In this document: positions 32,995-41,166 of the stretch, piece by piece
How the letters are laid out: each line of letters begins with the position of its first letter
Numbering within the stretch: position 1 is the first letter of the stretch
Assembly (NCBI GenBank): GCA_003565155.1
Contig: PXDB01000113.1
Span: 1 to 42,949 of the forward strand
Source of the DNA: Nitriliruptoraceae bacterium
Lineage (GTDB): Bacteria; Actinomycetota; Nitriliruptoria; Nitriliruptorales; Nitriliruptoraceae
DNA: 42,949 nt
Direction of reading: 5' to 3'
Translations under genes and position numbers: made by a program
Notes under the pieces: model-generated
What the model was told of the DNA's origin: nothing
Databases searched by the model: none
Seen by the model: only the letters and a program-made list of their open reading frames with translations

Positions 32995-34839
32995 TTGTCC
33001 GCCCGCACCGTCCGCTCCGCTCCTAAAGCCGCCGCACCGACCGATCGAACCGCCGCCGGTCCGCGGCAGCTGACGCTCGACGAGCTCGGGACCCCGCTCA
33101 TCGACACCGTCTTCGTCGTGCTCGACCTGGAGACCACCGGGCTCGATCCGGCCGCGGACCGCATCACCGAGGTGGGTGCGGTCAAGGTCAAGGGCGGCGA
33201 TGTGCTCGGGGAGCTGCGGACCTTCGTCCACCCGGGCCGTCCCATCCCCACCCGGATCACCGCCGTGACCGGGATCACCGACGCGATGGTCGCGGACGCG
33301 CCCCGCGTGGAGGCGGTGCTCGACCACCTCCTGGGGTTCCTCGTCGGCGCGGTGTTCGTGGCCCACAACGCCGCGTTCGACCTGGCCTTCCTCCGTGCCG
33401 CCGCGACGGCCCACCACCGCGTCCGCCCGGAGCCGGTCGTGGTGGACACCGCTCGGCTGTCCCGACGCCTGCTCACCGATGAGGTGCGCGACCACCGGTT
33501 GGCCACCGTCGCCCGTCACCTCCGCGCGCGGACGACACCCGCGCACCGCGCGTTGGCGGATGCCCGCGCCACGGTGGACGTGCTGCACGGGTTGCTGGAG
33601 CGGGCCGGCACCCTGGGGGCCACCACCCTCGAGGACCTGGTGGAGCTCAGCCGCAGCCGGTCCCATCGCACCTACCGCCGGCGTGATCTGGTGGCGGACG
33701 CCCCCCGCAGCTGTGGGGTGTACCGGTTCCTGGACGGTGACGGTCGCACCCTGTACGTCGGGAAGGCCACGGACCTCCGTGCCCGGCTGCGGACCTACTT
33801 CGGTCAGGACCCGCGCCGCCGGATGGCCGACATGGTCCGCGAGACCGCGCGGGTCACCTGGCAGGTGACCCCGACGTTGCTGGCTGCCGAGGTGGCGGAG
33901 CTGCGTGCCATCCAGACCGAACAGCCGCGCTACAACCGGCGTTCGCGGCGCCCGAAGACCCCGCACTTCCTCGCGGTGACCCGCGAGCCCTTCCCACGGC
34001 TGGTGGTCACCCGGACGCCCGGTCCCGGCCACCTGACGGCGATCGGTCCGCTGCGCGATGCCGCCACCGCGCAGCAGCTGCGCGAGGCCATCGAGGAGAC
34101 CTACCCGATCCGGTCCTGCACCACCCGGCTGCGGCGGGCCCAGGATCACCCGTCCAGCGTGCTGCACGACCTCGGACGCTGCGCGGCGCCCTGCGATGGC
34201 AGCCAGGACGCCGACGGCTACGCCCGCGATCTCGAGGAGGTCCTCGCCCTGACCGAGGACCCGGGCCCGCTCTTGCGTCGGTGCCGGGCCAGGATGGCAG
34301 CCCAGGCGCGCGCCGGCCGCTACGAGCGCGCCCGGGAGGTGCGGGACCGCTCGCACCTGCTGGCGCGGGCGCTGGTGACGCGCCAGGATCACGCCTGGCT
34401 CACCAGCGCGGCGCAGCTGGAGCTCACACGACCCGGTGCGCAGGGCACCGAGGTGGTGTGGCTCGCGCACGGTGCCGTGGCCGCCTCGGCCCTGCTGGCG
34501 CCGTCGAGCACCGCAGGCGGGCTGCGACCCCCGCCGGAGGCCGGCCGGCTCGACCTGCCGCCGGGCGACGCCGATCCGAGCTTCGCGGAACTGGACCTGG
34601 TGCTGGCCTGGATCGCACGCCACGACGTGACGATCCGCACCACCTCGACGCCGCTGCACAGCCCGGTCGCCGGAGGGGCGGAGCTGGCTGCGGAGCTCGC
34701 GGCGGCGCGCGAGACCGAGCGGATCGTCCGCCGCGACCGGCAGCTGCTGTCGGGCAGCAAGGTCCGGCGACGTGACCAGGGTGCGCAGGACCCCGACGAC
34801 GGCGCCGGCCAGGGCGGCGCCGCCCGGCGCACGGGCTGA
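32995..34839 (+). CDS. DEDDh 3'-5' exonuclease fused to a GIY-YIG (UvrC/Cho-like) endonuclease
   Basis: A 614-residue DNA-repair nuclease. The N-terminal exonuclease (about 35-205) is DnaQ-like: VVLDLETTGLD (Asp44, Glu46), FVAHNAAFDLAFL (Asp129), HRALADARATV (His184, Asp189). The GIY-YIG domain (about 238-315) has SCGVYRFLDGDGRTLYVGKA with the catalytic Tyr/Arg region and Glu302 before QPRYN. A UvrC-like cysteine region follows (IRSC375, GRC396AAPC400) with one of the four usual cysteines replaced by Ser, then a UVR-like helix (AQARAGRYERAREVRDRS). It lacks the UvrC RNase H half, so it resembles Cho, the SOS-induced alternative to UvrC. The TTG at 32995 is chosen from GGAGGG 8 nt upstream. 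The LexA box just before it indicates damage induction. Confidence 0.9.
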   Translation: MSARTVRSAPKAAAPTDRTAAGPRQLTLDELGTPLIDTVFVVLDLETTGLDPAADRITEVGAVKVKGGDVLGELRTFVHPGRPIPTRITAVTGITDAMVADAPRVEAVLDHLLGFLVGAVFVAHNAAFDLAFLRAAATAHHRVRPEPVVVDTARLSRRLLTDEVRDHRLATVARHLRARTTPAHRALADARATVDVLHGLLERAGTLGATTLEDLVELSRSRSHRTYRRRDLVADAPRSCGVYRFLDGDGRTLYVGKATDLRARLRTYFGQDPRRRMADMVRETARVTWQVTPTLLAAEVAELRAIQTEQPRYNRRSRRPKTPHFLAVTREPFPRLVVTRTPGPGHLTAIGPLRDAATAQQLREAIEETYPIRSCTTRLRRAQDHPSSVLHDLGRCAAPCDGSQDADGYARDLEEVLALTEDPGPLLRRCRARMAAQARAGRYERAREVRDRSHLLARALVTRQDHAWLTSAAQLELTRPGAQGTEVVWLAHGAVAASALLAPSSTAGGLRPPPEAGRLDLPPGDADPSFAELDLVLAWIARHDVTIRTTSTPLHSPVAGGAELAAELAAARETERIVRRDRQLLSGSKVRRRDQGAQDPDDGAGQGGAARRTG

Positions 34840-34860
34840 GCCCGGCCCGATGCCAGCGCG

Positions 34861-35262
34861 CTAGGCGACGGGTGCGCCGTCGGGCAGGGGCGCGTCGGGC
34901 GCCAGGAGATGCACCCCGCCCTGCGGTGTCAGCCCACCGAGCAGCAGGAACTCGCTCTTGAACCCCGCGATGCGTCGAACGCCGAGGTTGAGGGCCCCGA
35001 CGACCTGCCGCCCGAGCAGGGCATCCGGCGCGTACGCCGTGATCTTCGCGCTGGTGCGGCGCACACCGATCACGGGGCCGAAGTCGACGGTGACCTTGTA
35101 CGCCGGGTCGCGCGCTTCGGGGAACGCATCGACCGCGGTCACGGTGCCGATCCGCAGGTCGACCGCCGCGAGGTGTGCCGGGGTCACCTCGGGGAGCGGC
35201 GCGACGGCCTCCGGGGCGCAGGGACGGCCCTCGGGGTCGGGTCGGTGCCGTGGGTCAGCCAC
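34861..35262 (-). CDS. csaA: CsaA-like tRNA-binding-domain protein
   Basis: A 133-residue protein with an OB-fold tRNA-binding domain (about 30-130), as in the putative secretion chaperone CsaA. Matching features are VDLRIGTVTAVDAFPEARDP, YKVTVDFG, LGRQVVGALNLGVRRIAGFK and FLLLGGLTPQGG. The first 25 residues (PRHRPDPEGRPCAPEA) are an extension beyond the usual 110-residue CsaA. The GTG at 35260-35262 has GGGGAGA upstream and overlaps the trpD stop by 8 bp, so it is translated with trpD. A role in protein export is known for Bacillus CsaA; here it is only inferred. Confidence 0.85.
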   Translation of the reverse strand: MADPRHRPDPEGRPCAPEAVAPLPEVTPAHLAAVDLRIGTVTAVDAFPEARDPAYKVTVDFGPVIGVRRTSAKITAYAPDALLGRQVVGALNLGVRRIAGFKSEFLLLGGLTPQGGVHLLAPDAPLPDGAPVA

Positions 35263-36310
35263 GCGTCTCCCCGGCGGCGAGTGCCTGCGAGGTCGCGACC
35301 CACCGCTGTTTGAGCGCCAGCGCGGCGCCGGAGCGCAGGACCTCACGTGCCTGGTCCAGCCCTGCGGCGAGATCCGGCGCCACGTCGGCGGCCACCAGAC
35401 CTGCCGCGGCGTTCAGCGCGACGATGTCGGCGGCCGGTCCGCTGCTGCCCTCGAGGACCGCGTCGGCGATCGCGACGTTGGTGGCCGCATCGCCGCCGGA
35501 CAGATCGTCGGCGGCCGCCACCGCGAGGCCCAGCGCCTCCGGGTCGAAGACGGTGTCGGTGACCACACCGTCGCGGACCTCCCAGATCCGGCTCGGGCCG
35601 GTGGTCGTCAGCTCATCGAGACCGTCCTCGCCACGGAAGACCAGGGCGTGGCGCCGCCCGAGGCGGGCCAGCGCCTCGGCCATGACCGGCGCCAGGCGTT
35701 CGTCGGCGACCCCCACCGCCTGGAACGGCACCCCGGCCGGGTTCGACAGCGGCCCGAGGACGTTGAACACCGTGCGGATGCCGAGCTGGAGGCGCACCGG
35801 TGCGACGTGCCGCATGGCGGGGTGGAACGCGCGCGCGTACAGGAAGGTGATGCCGAGCTCGGCGAGGCAGGCCGCCACCGCCGGTGGGGGCAGCTCGATC
35901 GCCACACCCCACCCCTCCAGCAGGTCCGCGCTGCCGCAGCGCGACGACGCCGCCCGGTTGCCGTGCTTGGCGACGGGGACGCCCGCGGCGGCCACGACCA
36001 ACGCGGCCACGGTGGAGATGTTGAAGGTCCCGGCGCCATCACCACCGGTGCCCACGATGTCGACCACGCGAGCGCAGAGCGACGGGTCGATCGTGATCGG
36101 GACGGCCTCGGCCTGCATGGCGCGCACGAAGCCGGCGATCTCCGCCGGCGACTCCCCCTTGGCACGTAGGGCCACCAGCAGACCCGCGACCTGGGCGGAC
36201 TCCGCGTCACCGCGCATCAGGGCGCCCATGACCTCGGCGGCCGTGTCCTCACCGAGATCCTCCGGCGACAGCAGGCGGGTGAGCAGGCTCGGCCAGTGCA
36301 GGTCGCTCAC
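35255..36310 (-). CDS. trpD: Anthranilate phosphoribosyltransferase
   Basis: A 351-residue enzyme that transfers phosphoribose from PRPP to anthranilate in tryptophan synthesis. Evidence: VDIVGTGGDGAGTFNIST (PRPP-binding), PVAKHGNRAASSRCGSADLL, LGITFLYARAFHPAMRHVAP, FNVLGPLSNPAG and FRGEDGLDELTTTGPS. The length is typical and no residue looks missing. The GTG at 36308-36310 is preceded by AGGAGG. It lies 45 bp downstream of a lone receiver gene and overlaps csaA. No other trp genes are in the window; isolated trpD copies are common in actinobacteria. Confidence 0.96.
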   Translation of the reverse strand: MSDLHWPSLLTRLLSPEDLGEDTAAEVMGALMRGDAESAQVAGLLVALRAKGESPAEIAGFVRAMQAEAVPITIDPSLCARVVDIVGTGGDGAGTFNISTVAALVVAAAGVPVAKHGNRAASSRCGSADLLEGWGVAIELPPPAVAACLAELGITFLYARAFHPAMRHVAPVRLQLGIRTVFNVLGPLSNPAGVPFQAVGVADERLAPVMAEALARLGRRHALVFRGEDGLDELTTTGPSRIWEVRDGVVTDTVFDPEALGLAVAAADDLSGGDAATNVAIADAVLEGSSGPAADIVALNAAAGLVAADVAPDLAAGLDQAREVLRSGAALALKQRWVATSQALAAGETRG

Positions 36311-36355
36311 CGGTCGCTCCTCCTGCCGCGGGTCCCTTGGCGACGCGCGCGCGTC

Positions 36356-36799
36356 TCAGTCACGGGTGCGCAGCGCCGTGGCGACCTGCGCTGCAGCGGA
36401 TCCCTTGTCGCCGTAGGGCACCAGCGCCGCGCCCTCCAGGGCGGCCACCCGCCGGGCGAGCACGAAGGGGTCGACGGGCTTGAGCAGGAGCTCGTTGGCA
36501 CCCGCCCACCGACCGAGCCACAGATCCTGCTCCCGGGAGGCGAGGACCAGTGACGGGGCGGCCTCGAGCTGGCCGAGGTCGGCACGGGCTCTGAGGTCGT
36601 AGAGCACCGCGTAGCCCCCACGGGGCTGGAGGTCACCGTCCATGACCAGCACGTCGTAGCTGACGCCGTCGGTCAGGAGCCGACGCCGCGCCTGCTCGGC
36701 GCTCTCGGCCTCCTCCACCTCGATGTCCGGACGCAGGGCGAGCGCACTCGTGGCGCGTTGACGCTCCTTGGCGTCCTCGGACACGACCAGGACCCGCAT
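36356..36799 (-). CDS. Single-domain response regulator receiver protein
   Basis: A 147-residue protein that is essentially one CheY-like receiver. Acidic pocket residues Glu8-Asp9, phosphoacceptor Asp54 (VLVMDGDL), Ser88 in VLAS, and Lys107 in LLLKPVD are all present. About 30 residues follow the fold with no output domain. No histidine kinase gene is near, so its partner is unknown. The ATG at 36797-36799 has GGAGG 7 nt upstream. A possible -10 (TACCGT, minus strand, 36833-36838) precedes it. It may be cotranscribed with trpD and csaA. Confidence 0.88.
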   Translation of the reverse strand: MRVLVVSEDAKERQRATSALALRPDIEVEEAESAEQARRRLLTDGVSYDVLVMDGDLQPRGGYAVLYDLRARADLGQLEAAPSLVLASREQDLWLGRWAGANELLLKPVDPFVLARRVAALEGAALVPYGDKGSAAAQVATALRTRD

Positions 36800-36910
36800 G
36801 CGGAACCTCCGGAGGGGGTGCGGCAGGACCGTACGGTAGCCGTTGCGACCGCACCGGCGCCCTGCGGCACTCCAGGTCGGGCCGCCCGGCCGCGCCGGCC
36901 CCCGGTCACG

Positions 36911-36916
36911 TAACCT
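36911..36916 (+). promoter_or_regulatory. -10-like TAACCT upstream of the Usp gene
   Basis: TAACCT ends 37 nt before the GTG at 36954. Member of the recurring TANCCT element. Confidence 0.4.
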
Positions 36917-36953
36917 GCGCGGTGGGCGATGCCCCGAGTGCGAGGAGCCGGCG

Positions 36954-38198
36954 GTGGAGGACAGGCGCAACGACGCCGCGCACACCGACATCGGACGGTG
37001 CATCCTGGTTCCGGTCGCCAACCCCGCCTCGATGCGCCCGCTGCTCGAGATCGCCTCCCAGCTGGTGTCGACGGACGGCAGGATCGAACTGCTCACCGTC
37101 CTGCCTCCCGACGCTGGCGCGGATGCGCAGGCCGACGCCTGGCAGGGCATGGCCTCCGCGGAAGCGCTGGCCACCCGGCTGGGTGTGGCGGCCCACGGGG
37201 AGGTCCGCACCCATCCGGCGCTCGGTGACGCGGTGGTCGCGGCGGTGCACGAGCGTGGCGCGTCCCTGGTGCTCATGGGGTGGCGGGGAGCCACCTCCAC
37301 CACCGACGTCTTCGGACGACTCATCGACCACGTGGTCGGACGGTCGGCAGCGCCCCTGGCGGTGGTGCGGTTGGGTGCGGCGCCCCATGAGCGTGTCGTC
37401 CTGCCGGTCTCCGCGGACCACCTCCTGCCAGGGGGCACGCGCGGGCTCGAGCTGGCCGTGACGCTGGCGCGACGGCTCGGACGTGAGGTGCCGCGTCCCA
37501 CGACCGTGCTGCGCACGGGCACGCGTGCCGTGGAGCTGCCGACGACGGTGACGACGGTCGCCGACCGCGTGCACCACGACCCCCGCCGGACGCACCAGGC
37601 GGTGGCTGCCCTGGCACACCCCGGTGATCTGATCGTGGCTGCCGTCGCGCCCACGGTCTCGGGTCTGCGGGCCGCGACCACCCACCTCGCCTGGGCGGCA
37701 CCCGACGCCACCCTGCTGGTCGCCATCGATGTCGGGCCACGTGGGGAACGATCCTTGGCGGCAGCGGTCGCAGGCGCCGGTCGTCCGGCACCGCCCGCCC
37801 CCCGCAACGCGCCGCAGGAGGCACCCGTGCGGGTGGTGGTGACGGTGCGTCCCCACGACGACGCCCGGCTGTCGCCGCAGCAGGTCGAGCGGGCGCTGAC
37901 CACCTGCGGACGCACCGACCAGCTCATGGCGTGGTGGCCCGCCGGCGACGCCAACCCCCGGGTCCGGGTCACCGTCGAGCCGCGCACGCGCGAGCCGGAC
38001 CGCGCGCTCGCACAGGTGATGGCTGCCGTCGACGCGGCCCCGGAGCTGGCCGGGGCGGAGATCAGCTACGAGCTGGAGCAGGCCGCCGGCGACGACAGCA
38101 GCCGTTCCGGCGTCGGCGTGCACCGGGACGGGCTCAGCGTGCTCACCAGCGATCTGGACCGGCACAGCACCACCCCGAACACCGGTTCCGCACCGTGA
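36954..38198 (+). CDS. Universal stress protein (UspA-like) domain protein, 414 aa
   Basis: A cytoplasmic protein with a Usp-type alpha/beta domain in the first half: RCILVPVANPASMRPLLEIA, IELLTVLP, and the late RGASLVLMGWRG...VVGRSAAPLAVVRLG loop. A second, weaker copy follows at about 145-265 (ERVVLPVSADHLLPGGTRGL), and the last 120 residues are unassigned. Tandem Usp pairs of this form resemble the soluble tail of APC or Na+/H+ transporters, but no membrane part is present. The GTG at 36954 is preceded by GAGGAG. Its stop overlaps the start of a TusA-like fragment (GTGA). Confidence 0.75.
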   Translation: MEDRRNDAAHTDIGRCILVPVANPASMRPLLEIASQLVSTDGRIELLTVLPPDAGADAQADAWQGMASAEALATRLGVAAHGEVRTHPALGDAVVAAVHERGASLVLMGWRGATSTTDVFGRLIDHVVGRSAAPLAVVRLGAAPHERVVLPVSADHLLPGGTRGLELAVTLARRLGREVPRPTTVLRTGTRAVELPTTVTTVADRVHHDPRRTHQAVAALAHPGDLIVAAVAPTVSGLRAATTHLAWAAPDATLLVAIDVGPRGERSLAAAVAGAGRPAPPAPRNAPQEAPVRVVVTVRPHDDARLSPQQVERALTTCGRTDQLMAWWPAGDANPRVRVTVEPRTREPDRALAQVMAAVDAAPELAGAEISYELEQAAGDDSSRSGVGVHRDGLSVLTSDLDRHSTTPNTGSAP

Positions 38199-38300
38199 GC
38201 GCACCCGAGCCGGGCGCCGACGACCACCTGGTGGACGCCTCGGGACTGCACTGCCCGCTGCCGGTGCGCTGACTGGCCGCGCGGGTACCGACCGGTCAGC
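38195..38300 (+). pseudogene. Truncated TusA/SirA-like sulfur carrier gene
   Basis: The GTG at 38195 overlaps the Usp stop as GTGA. The frame encodes only 25 residues, ending DDHLVDASGLHCPLPVR, then TGA at 38270-38272. The VDASGLHCPLPV segment is the TusA signature with the sulfur-carrying Cys20. Reading on past the TGA gives LAARVPT, which could continue the family's first helix, before resemblance disappears at the 3' end of the convergent gene (38296). A normal TusA is about 75-80 residues, so more than half is lost. The catalytic part, start and coupling remain. Confidence 0.72.
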
Positions 38301-38859
38301 GCGCCGACCCCGCGCCACCCTCCTCCACGGCCGCGAGGAGCTCGCGGATGTCGGCCGCGACCGCAGCCGGCACCCGACCCCCGTCCAGGCGGAGGTAGGC
38401 CCTGAGCCCTTCGGTGTCGACGTGCAGGCGCCCCGCCAGCCACAGGGGTTGGACCGCTCCGGCGACCAGGTCCGCGCCGGCACACACAGCGGCCTCCGGT
38501 GGCAGCCCCGACAGGGCCCGCACCACACCGGGTTCGCGGCCGAGCGGCACCGTGGGGACATCACCGCCGCCGGCCCACCGCTCGGCCAAGGTGTCCCACA
38601 CCTGCTCGTAGCACTCCCAAGCGGCCTGGCTGCCGAGGTGGTCGAGGTCCGCACCCGTCTCATCGTGGATCGCCGCCAGCACCAGGGCGTGTACCGTCTC
38701 GGTGAGCTCGCCACGGACCTGCTCCGGGGCGGTGAACACCCGCACCAGCCAGCCACGCCGCCCCACGGTGGCGGCCTCGATGCGTGCCACCGCCGCGTCC
38801 CGTACGCCATCGCTCCACAGCTCGCGCAGGATGCCGTCCCATCCCGAGGCGTCGTCCAC
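38296..38859 (-). CDS. Hypothetical protein, 187 aa
   Basis: A soluble, mostly helical, acidic protein of unknown family. Segments include WDGILRELWSDGVRDAAVAR, HALVLAAIHDETGADLDHLG, WECYEQVWDTLAERWAGGGD and LRLDGGRVPAAVAADIRELL. No signal peptide, membrane helix or cysteine motif. The GTG at 38857-38859 has GAGGAGAG about 9 nt upstream. It faces the truncated TusA gene and is divergent from the secreted partner of the NicO exporter, 73 bp away. Confidence 0.65.
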   Translation of the reverse strand: MDDASGWDGILRELWSDGVRDAAVARIEAATVGRRGWLVRVFTAPEQVRGELTETVHALVLAAIHDETGADLDHLGSQAAWECYEQVWDTLAERWAGGGDVPTVPLGREPGVVRALSGLPPEAAVCAGADLVAGAVQPLWLAGRLHVDTEGLRAYLRLDGGRVPAAVAADIRELLAAVEEGGAGSAR

Positions 38860-38932
38860 CGCTGCGTGCTCTCCTCTGCGATGCCTGGCACGCTACCCAC
38901 GACCGCCCCGTTCACCCCCTGCCGGAGCCACC

Positions 38933-39637
38933 GTGCCGCGTCTGGCCAGCGCTCGTTCGATGACCCTCGCGCTCTGCGTGCCGGTCATCTGGGCATGGAT
39001 GGCGCTTCCCGCGCTCGGCCACGCCGCCGGCGAGCTGCCCCACGCCCGCCTCAGCGCCGAGGGGGAGCAGGTCACCGTCGAGTTGTCGACCGCACCCGAT
39101 GACGCGGCCGATCTGGTGGTGGCGGCGGGCCTGTGGCCCGAGGAGGTCTTCCTCGCCTACCTCGACGTGCTGTTCGGCGGTGACCCGGGGCTGCTCCCCG
39201 ATGACGCCGAGATCGCCGAGGTCAGCGCTGACCCGGCGCTGGCCGACTACCTCACCGAGCGGGTCCGCATCCGCCAGCAGGGCAACGACTGCCCTGGCGA
39301 CGCCCGGGTGGCGGCGGATTTCATCGAGGACGGGGCCACGCTGGTCTTCACCTGTCCCGACACCGTCACCGAGGCCGAGGTCGACATCACCCTGCTGCAC
39401 GACCGTGATCCGGCGTACCGGACCTTCAGCGTCGATGGGACCGCGCAGTACGCGGTGCACACCGCCGACCGCTCCGCGCACCCGTGGGACTTCACCCTCG
39501 CACAGCAGGCCGAGGGCGGGGTCTCGGTGGCCGTCCTGCTCGCCGCTGCCGGCGTCATCCTGTTGGGGGCGGCCGGGCTGCTGGCCCGCCTGTGGTCGCG
39601 ACCGGCCGACGGGACGCCGGCCGAGGCAGGACGATGA
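38933..39637 (+). CDS. Exported, membrane-anchored protein paired with a NicO-type exporter
   Basis: A 234-residue protein with an N-terminal signal peptide (about 1-33, ending ALPALGHAAG), an exterior domain rich in acidic residues and strands (LSAEGEQVTVELSTAPDDAA, LVFTCPDTVTEAEVDITLLH) with two cysteines, and a C-terminal transmembrane helix (about 200-222, VAVLLAAAGVILLGAAGLLA). Such signal-plus-anchor proteins are often found immediately before RcnA/NicO exporters, possibly as metal-handling partners; this is inference. The GTG at 38933 follows GGAG by 6 nt. It overlaps the exporter gene as ATGA. A TACCCA at 38893-38898 may be its -10. Confidence 0.75.
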   Translation: MPRLASARSMTLALCVPVIWAWMALPALGHAAGELPHARLSAEGEQVTVELSTAPDDAADLVVAAGLWPEEVFLAYLDVLFGGDPGLLPDDAEIAEVSADPALADYLTERVRIRQQGNDCPGDARVAADFIEDGATLVFTCPDTVTEAEVDITLLHDRDPAYRTFSVDGTAQYAVHTADRSAHPWDFTLAQQAEGGVSVAVLLAAAGVILLGAAGLLARLWSRPADGTPAEAGR

Positions 39638-40482
39638 CCATGCTCATGGCGGTCACGACGCGCCTGTCGCCTGCCGCCAGCGCGAGCCGCGTGCCCTTCG
39701 GTGACGACGGTGCCCTGGAACGGGGTCTGGTCGAGGTGGTCGACCGCCTCGCCGAGGGTTCCCTGCTCCCGGTGGTCGGCGTGCTCATCGCCGCCGGTAT
39801 CGGGGCGCTGCACGCGCTCGGGCCGGGGCACGGCAAGCTGGTGATCAGCGCCTACCTGCTGGGGGGCAGGGGACGCGCCCGCGACGCCCTGGCGCTGGGT
39901 GTGCTGGTCGCGGCGATGCACACCGTGTCGGTCCTGCTCGTCGCGAGCCTGCTCGCAGCGACGCAGCAGGCGGGCATCTCCGTGGTCGCCGACACCGTGA
40001 CGCGGTTGCTGGCGGCCGGTGCCGTCACGATCCTCGGCCTGGCGATGGTGACCCGCGAGGTGCGACGGCGACGGTCACCGCAGCCGGCGGCGGTGGCGTC
40101 GACCGATGACCGATCAGCCCACAGCACCCATACGCACGCGCATGTGCCGCCGCCGGAGGTCCCGCCGCTCTCGCGCGCCGGGATCGCCGCGGTCGCCACC
40201 ACGGGCGGGCTGCTGCCGAGCCCGGCGGCGGTGCTGGTGCTGTTGACGCTGCTCGCGCTCGGCCGGCCGCTGTTGGGCGTGGTGCTGGTGCTGACCTTCG
40301 GCCTCGGGCTGGCGGCGACCCTCGCCGGCCTCGGGCTGCTGGTGCTGCGCGGGAGGGCGGCGGTGCAGCATCCGTCGCTGCCGCAGGGTCTGCGTCGGGT
40401 GCAGCACGCCCTGCCGCTGGCCAGCGGGCTCGTGATCACCGCCGCAGGGTTGCTGCTGTTGGCGGGGCTGGCGAGCGGCTGA
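39634..40482 (+). CDS. NicO/RcnA-family nickel/cobalt exporter
   Basis: A 282-residue membrane protein with six or so transmembrane segments. The family signature HALGPGHGKLVISAYLLGG lies in the first helix pair. A cytoplasmic histidine-rich loop (SAHSTHTHAHV, about 165-175) separates the two halves; it is the usual metal-sensing feature. The second half has TTGGLLPSPAAVLVLLTLLA and ends LASG. Family members efflux Ni2+ or Co2+. The ATG overlaps the preceding exported-protein gene (ATGA), so the pair is likely coupled. It is the last clear chromosomal-type gene before the accessory tail. Confidence 0.88.
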   Translation: MTMLMAVTTRLSPAASASRVPFGDDGALERGLVEVVDRLAEGSLLPVVGVLIAAGIGALHALGPGHGKLVISAYLLGGRGRARDALALGVLVAAMHTVSVLLVASLLAATQQAGISVVADTVTRLLAAGAVTILGLAMVTREVRRRRSPQPAAVASTDDRSAHSTHTHAHVPPPEVPPLSRAGIAAVATTGGLLPSPAAVLVLLTLLALGRPLLGVVLVLTFGLGLAATLAGLGLLVLRGRAAVQHPSLPQGLRRVQHALPLASGLVITAAGLLLLAGLASG

Positions 40483-40492
40483 GTTCGGCAGC

Positions 40493-40835
40493 GGGTGTGA
40501 GGTAGGTACGCGTGAAGGTCTCGCCGTAGCGGTAGCCCCCCGATGGGGCGAAGGCGGCTGGTTCTCGGTCGCGGTCACCGACGGCGCCGTGCCGGCAGCG
40601 AGCTGGTCCTCGCCGCCTGCGTGCACCACCACCTTCGCGGCCTGGCTCCTCCCCGCCGAAGAAGCGCTCATCGGCCTCGCCACGTCCCGTCAGGCGTTGC
40701 CGTCCGGGACGGACCCGTCCGCAACGCAGCCGGTGCAACAGCATCCCTGCGGTCTGGTAGGAGCCGATCTCCAAGGTGCGCTGCAAGCTCAGCGCGGAGA
40801 TCCCGTCCTTGCCCGAGGCGAACCGGCGCGCCGTG
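40493..40835 (-). pseudogene. Remnant of an IS1595-family (ISXO2-like) transposase
   Basis: The minus strand from about 40830 encodes FASGKDGISALSLQRTLEIG, then SYQTAGMLLHRLRCGRVRPG, then RLTGRGEADERFFGGEEPGR. This matches the central part of ISXO2/IS1595 transposases, where the usual text is EIGSYQTAW and VEVDETFIGG, and includes the first acidic residue of the DDE-like site. The N-terminal zinc-ribbon part and the C-terminal catalytic half are missing. After about 40670 the frame becomes arginine-rich and no longer family-like, though it stays open to 40436. No start codon, terminal inverted repeat or target duplication was seen. It marks the edge of the accessory tail. Confidence 0.8.
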
Positions 40836-40898
40836 GATCTTCGTGACCGCCTCGCTGAAGCCGCCGAAACGAACGCGCACGGCGGCCACCGGGCTGCC

Positions 40899-41042
40899 AT
40901 GCAACTACACACCCTGAACGTGCTGTGGCGGCAGGCGCTTGAACGACACCTTGGCGGCGCCATCGACGAGCAGGAGATCGTCCGAACCCGACCGTGGGAC
41001 CTCGTGGCACGGCTCCGCGCCGACGGCAGGCTGCCGTCGTAA
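40899..41042 (+). CDS. Possible small ORF or gene remnant, 47 aa
   Basis: A short frame (MQLHTLNVLWRQALERHLGG, then IDEQEIVRTRPWDLVARLRA) ending in TAA. Its composition looks protein-like, and the frame continues upstream into sequence antisense to the transposase remnant, so it may be the 3' end of a gene broken by the insertion. No ribosome site and no recognised family. The rest of 41043-41166 shows nothing I can name. Confidence 0.3.
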   Translation: MQLHTLNVLWRQALERHLGGAIDEQEIVRTRPWDLVARLRADGRLPS

Positions 41043-41166
41043 CCGAACCAGGCCCGATCGTCCTGCGGCCCGTTCGCCGCATCCCCGGCAGCGTCACCCT
41101 CACGCTCGCGTCGGGCTGGATCCACCTGCGTGACAACCGCCTCAGCGGGGCGGAACACGGGCGTTA

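Noticed and set aside
38270..38272. TGA in the TusA-like gene as a selenocysteine codon
   Set aside because: The catalytic cysteine lies five residues earlier and is an ordinary TGC. Sequence after the TGA soon loses resemblance, and no SECIS-like hairpin stands out.
40776..41042. Complete 88-aa plus-strand gene
   Set aside because: Its first 25 codons are antisense to the transposase remnant; at most the last 47 residues could be a real or broken gene.
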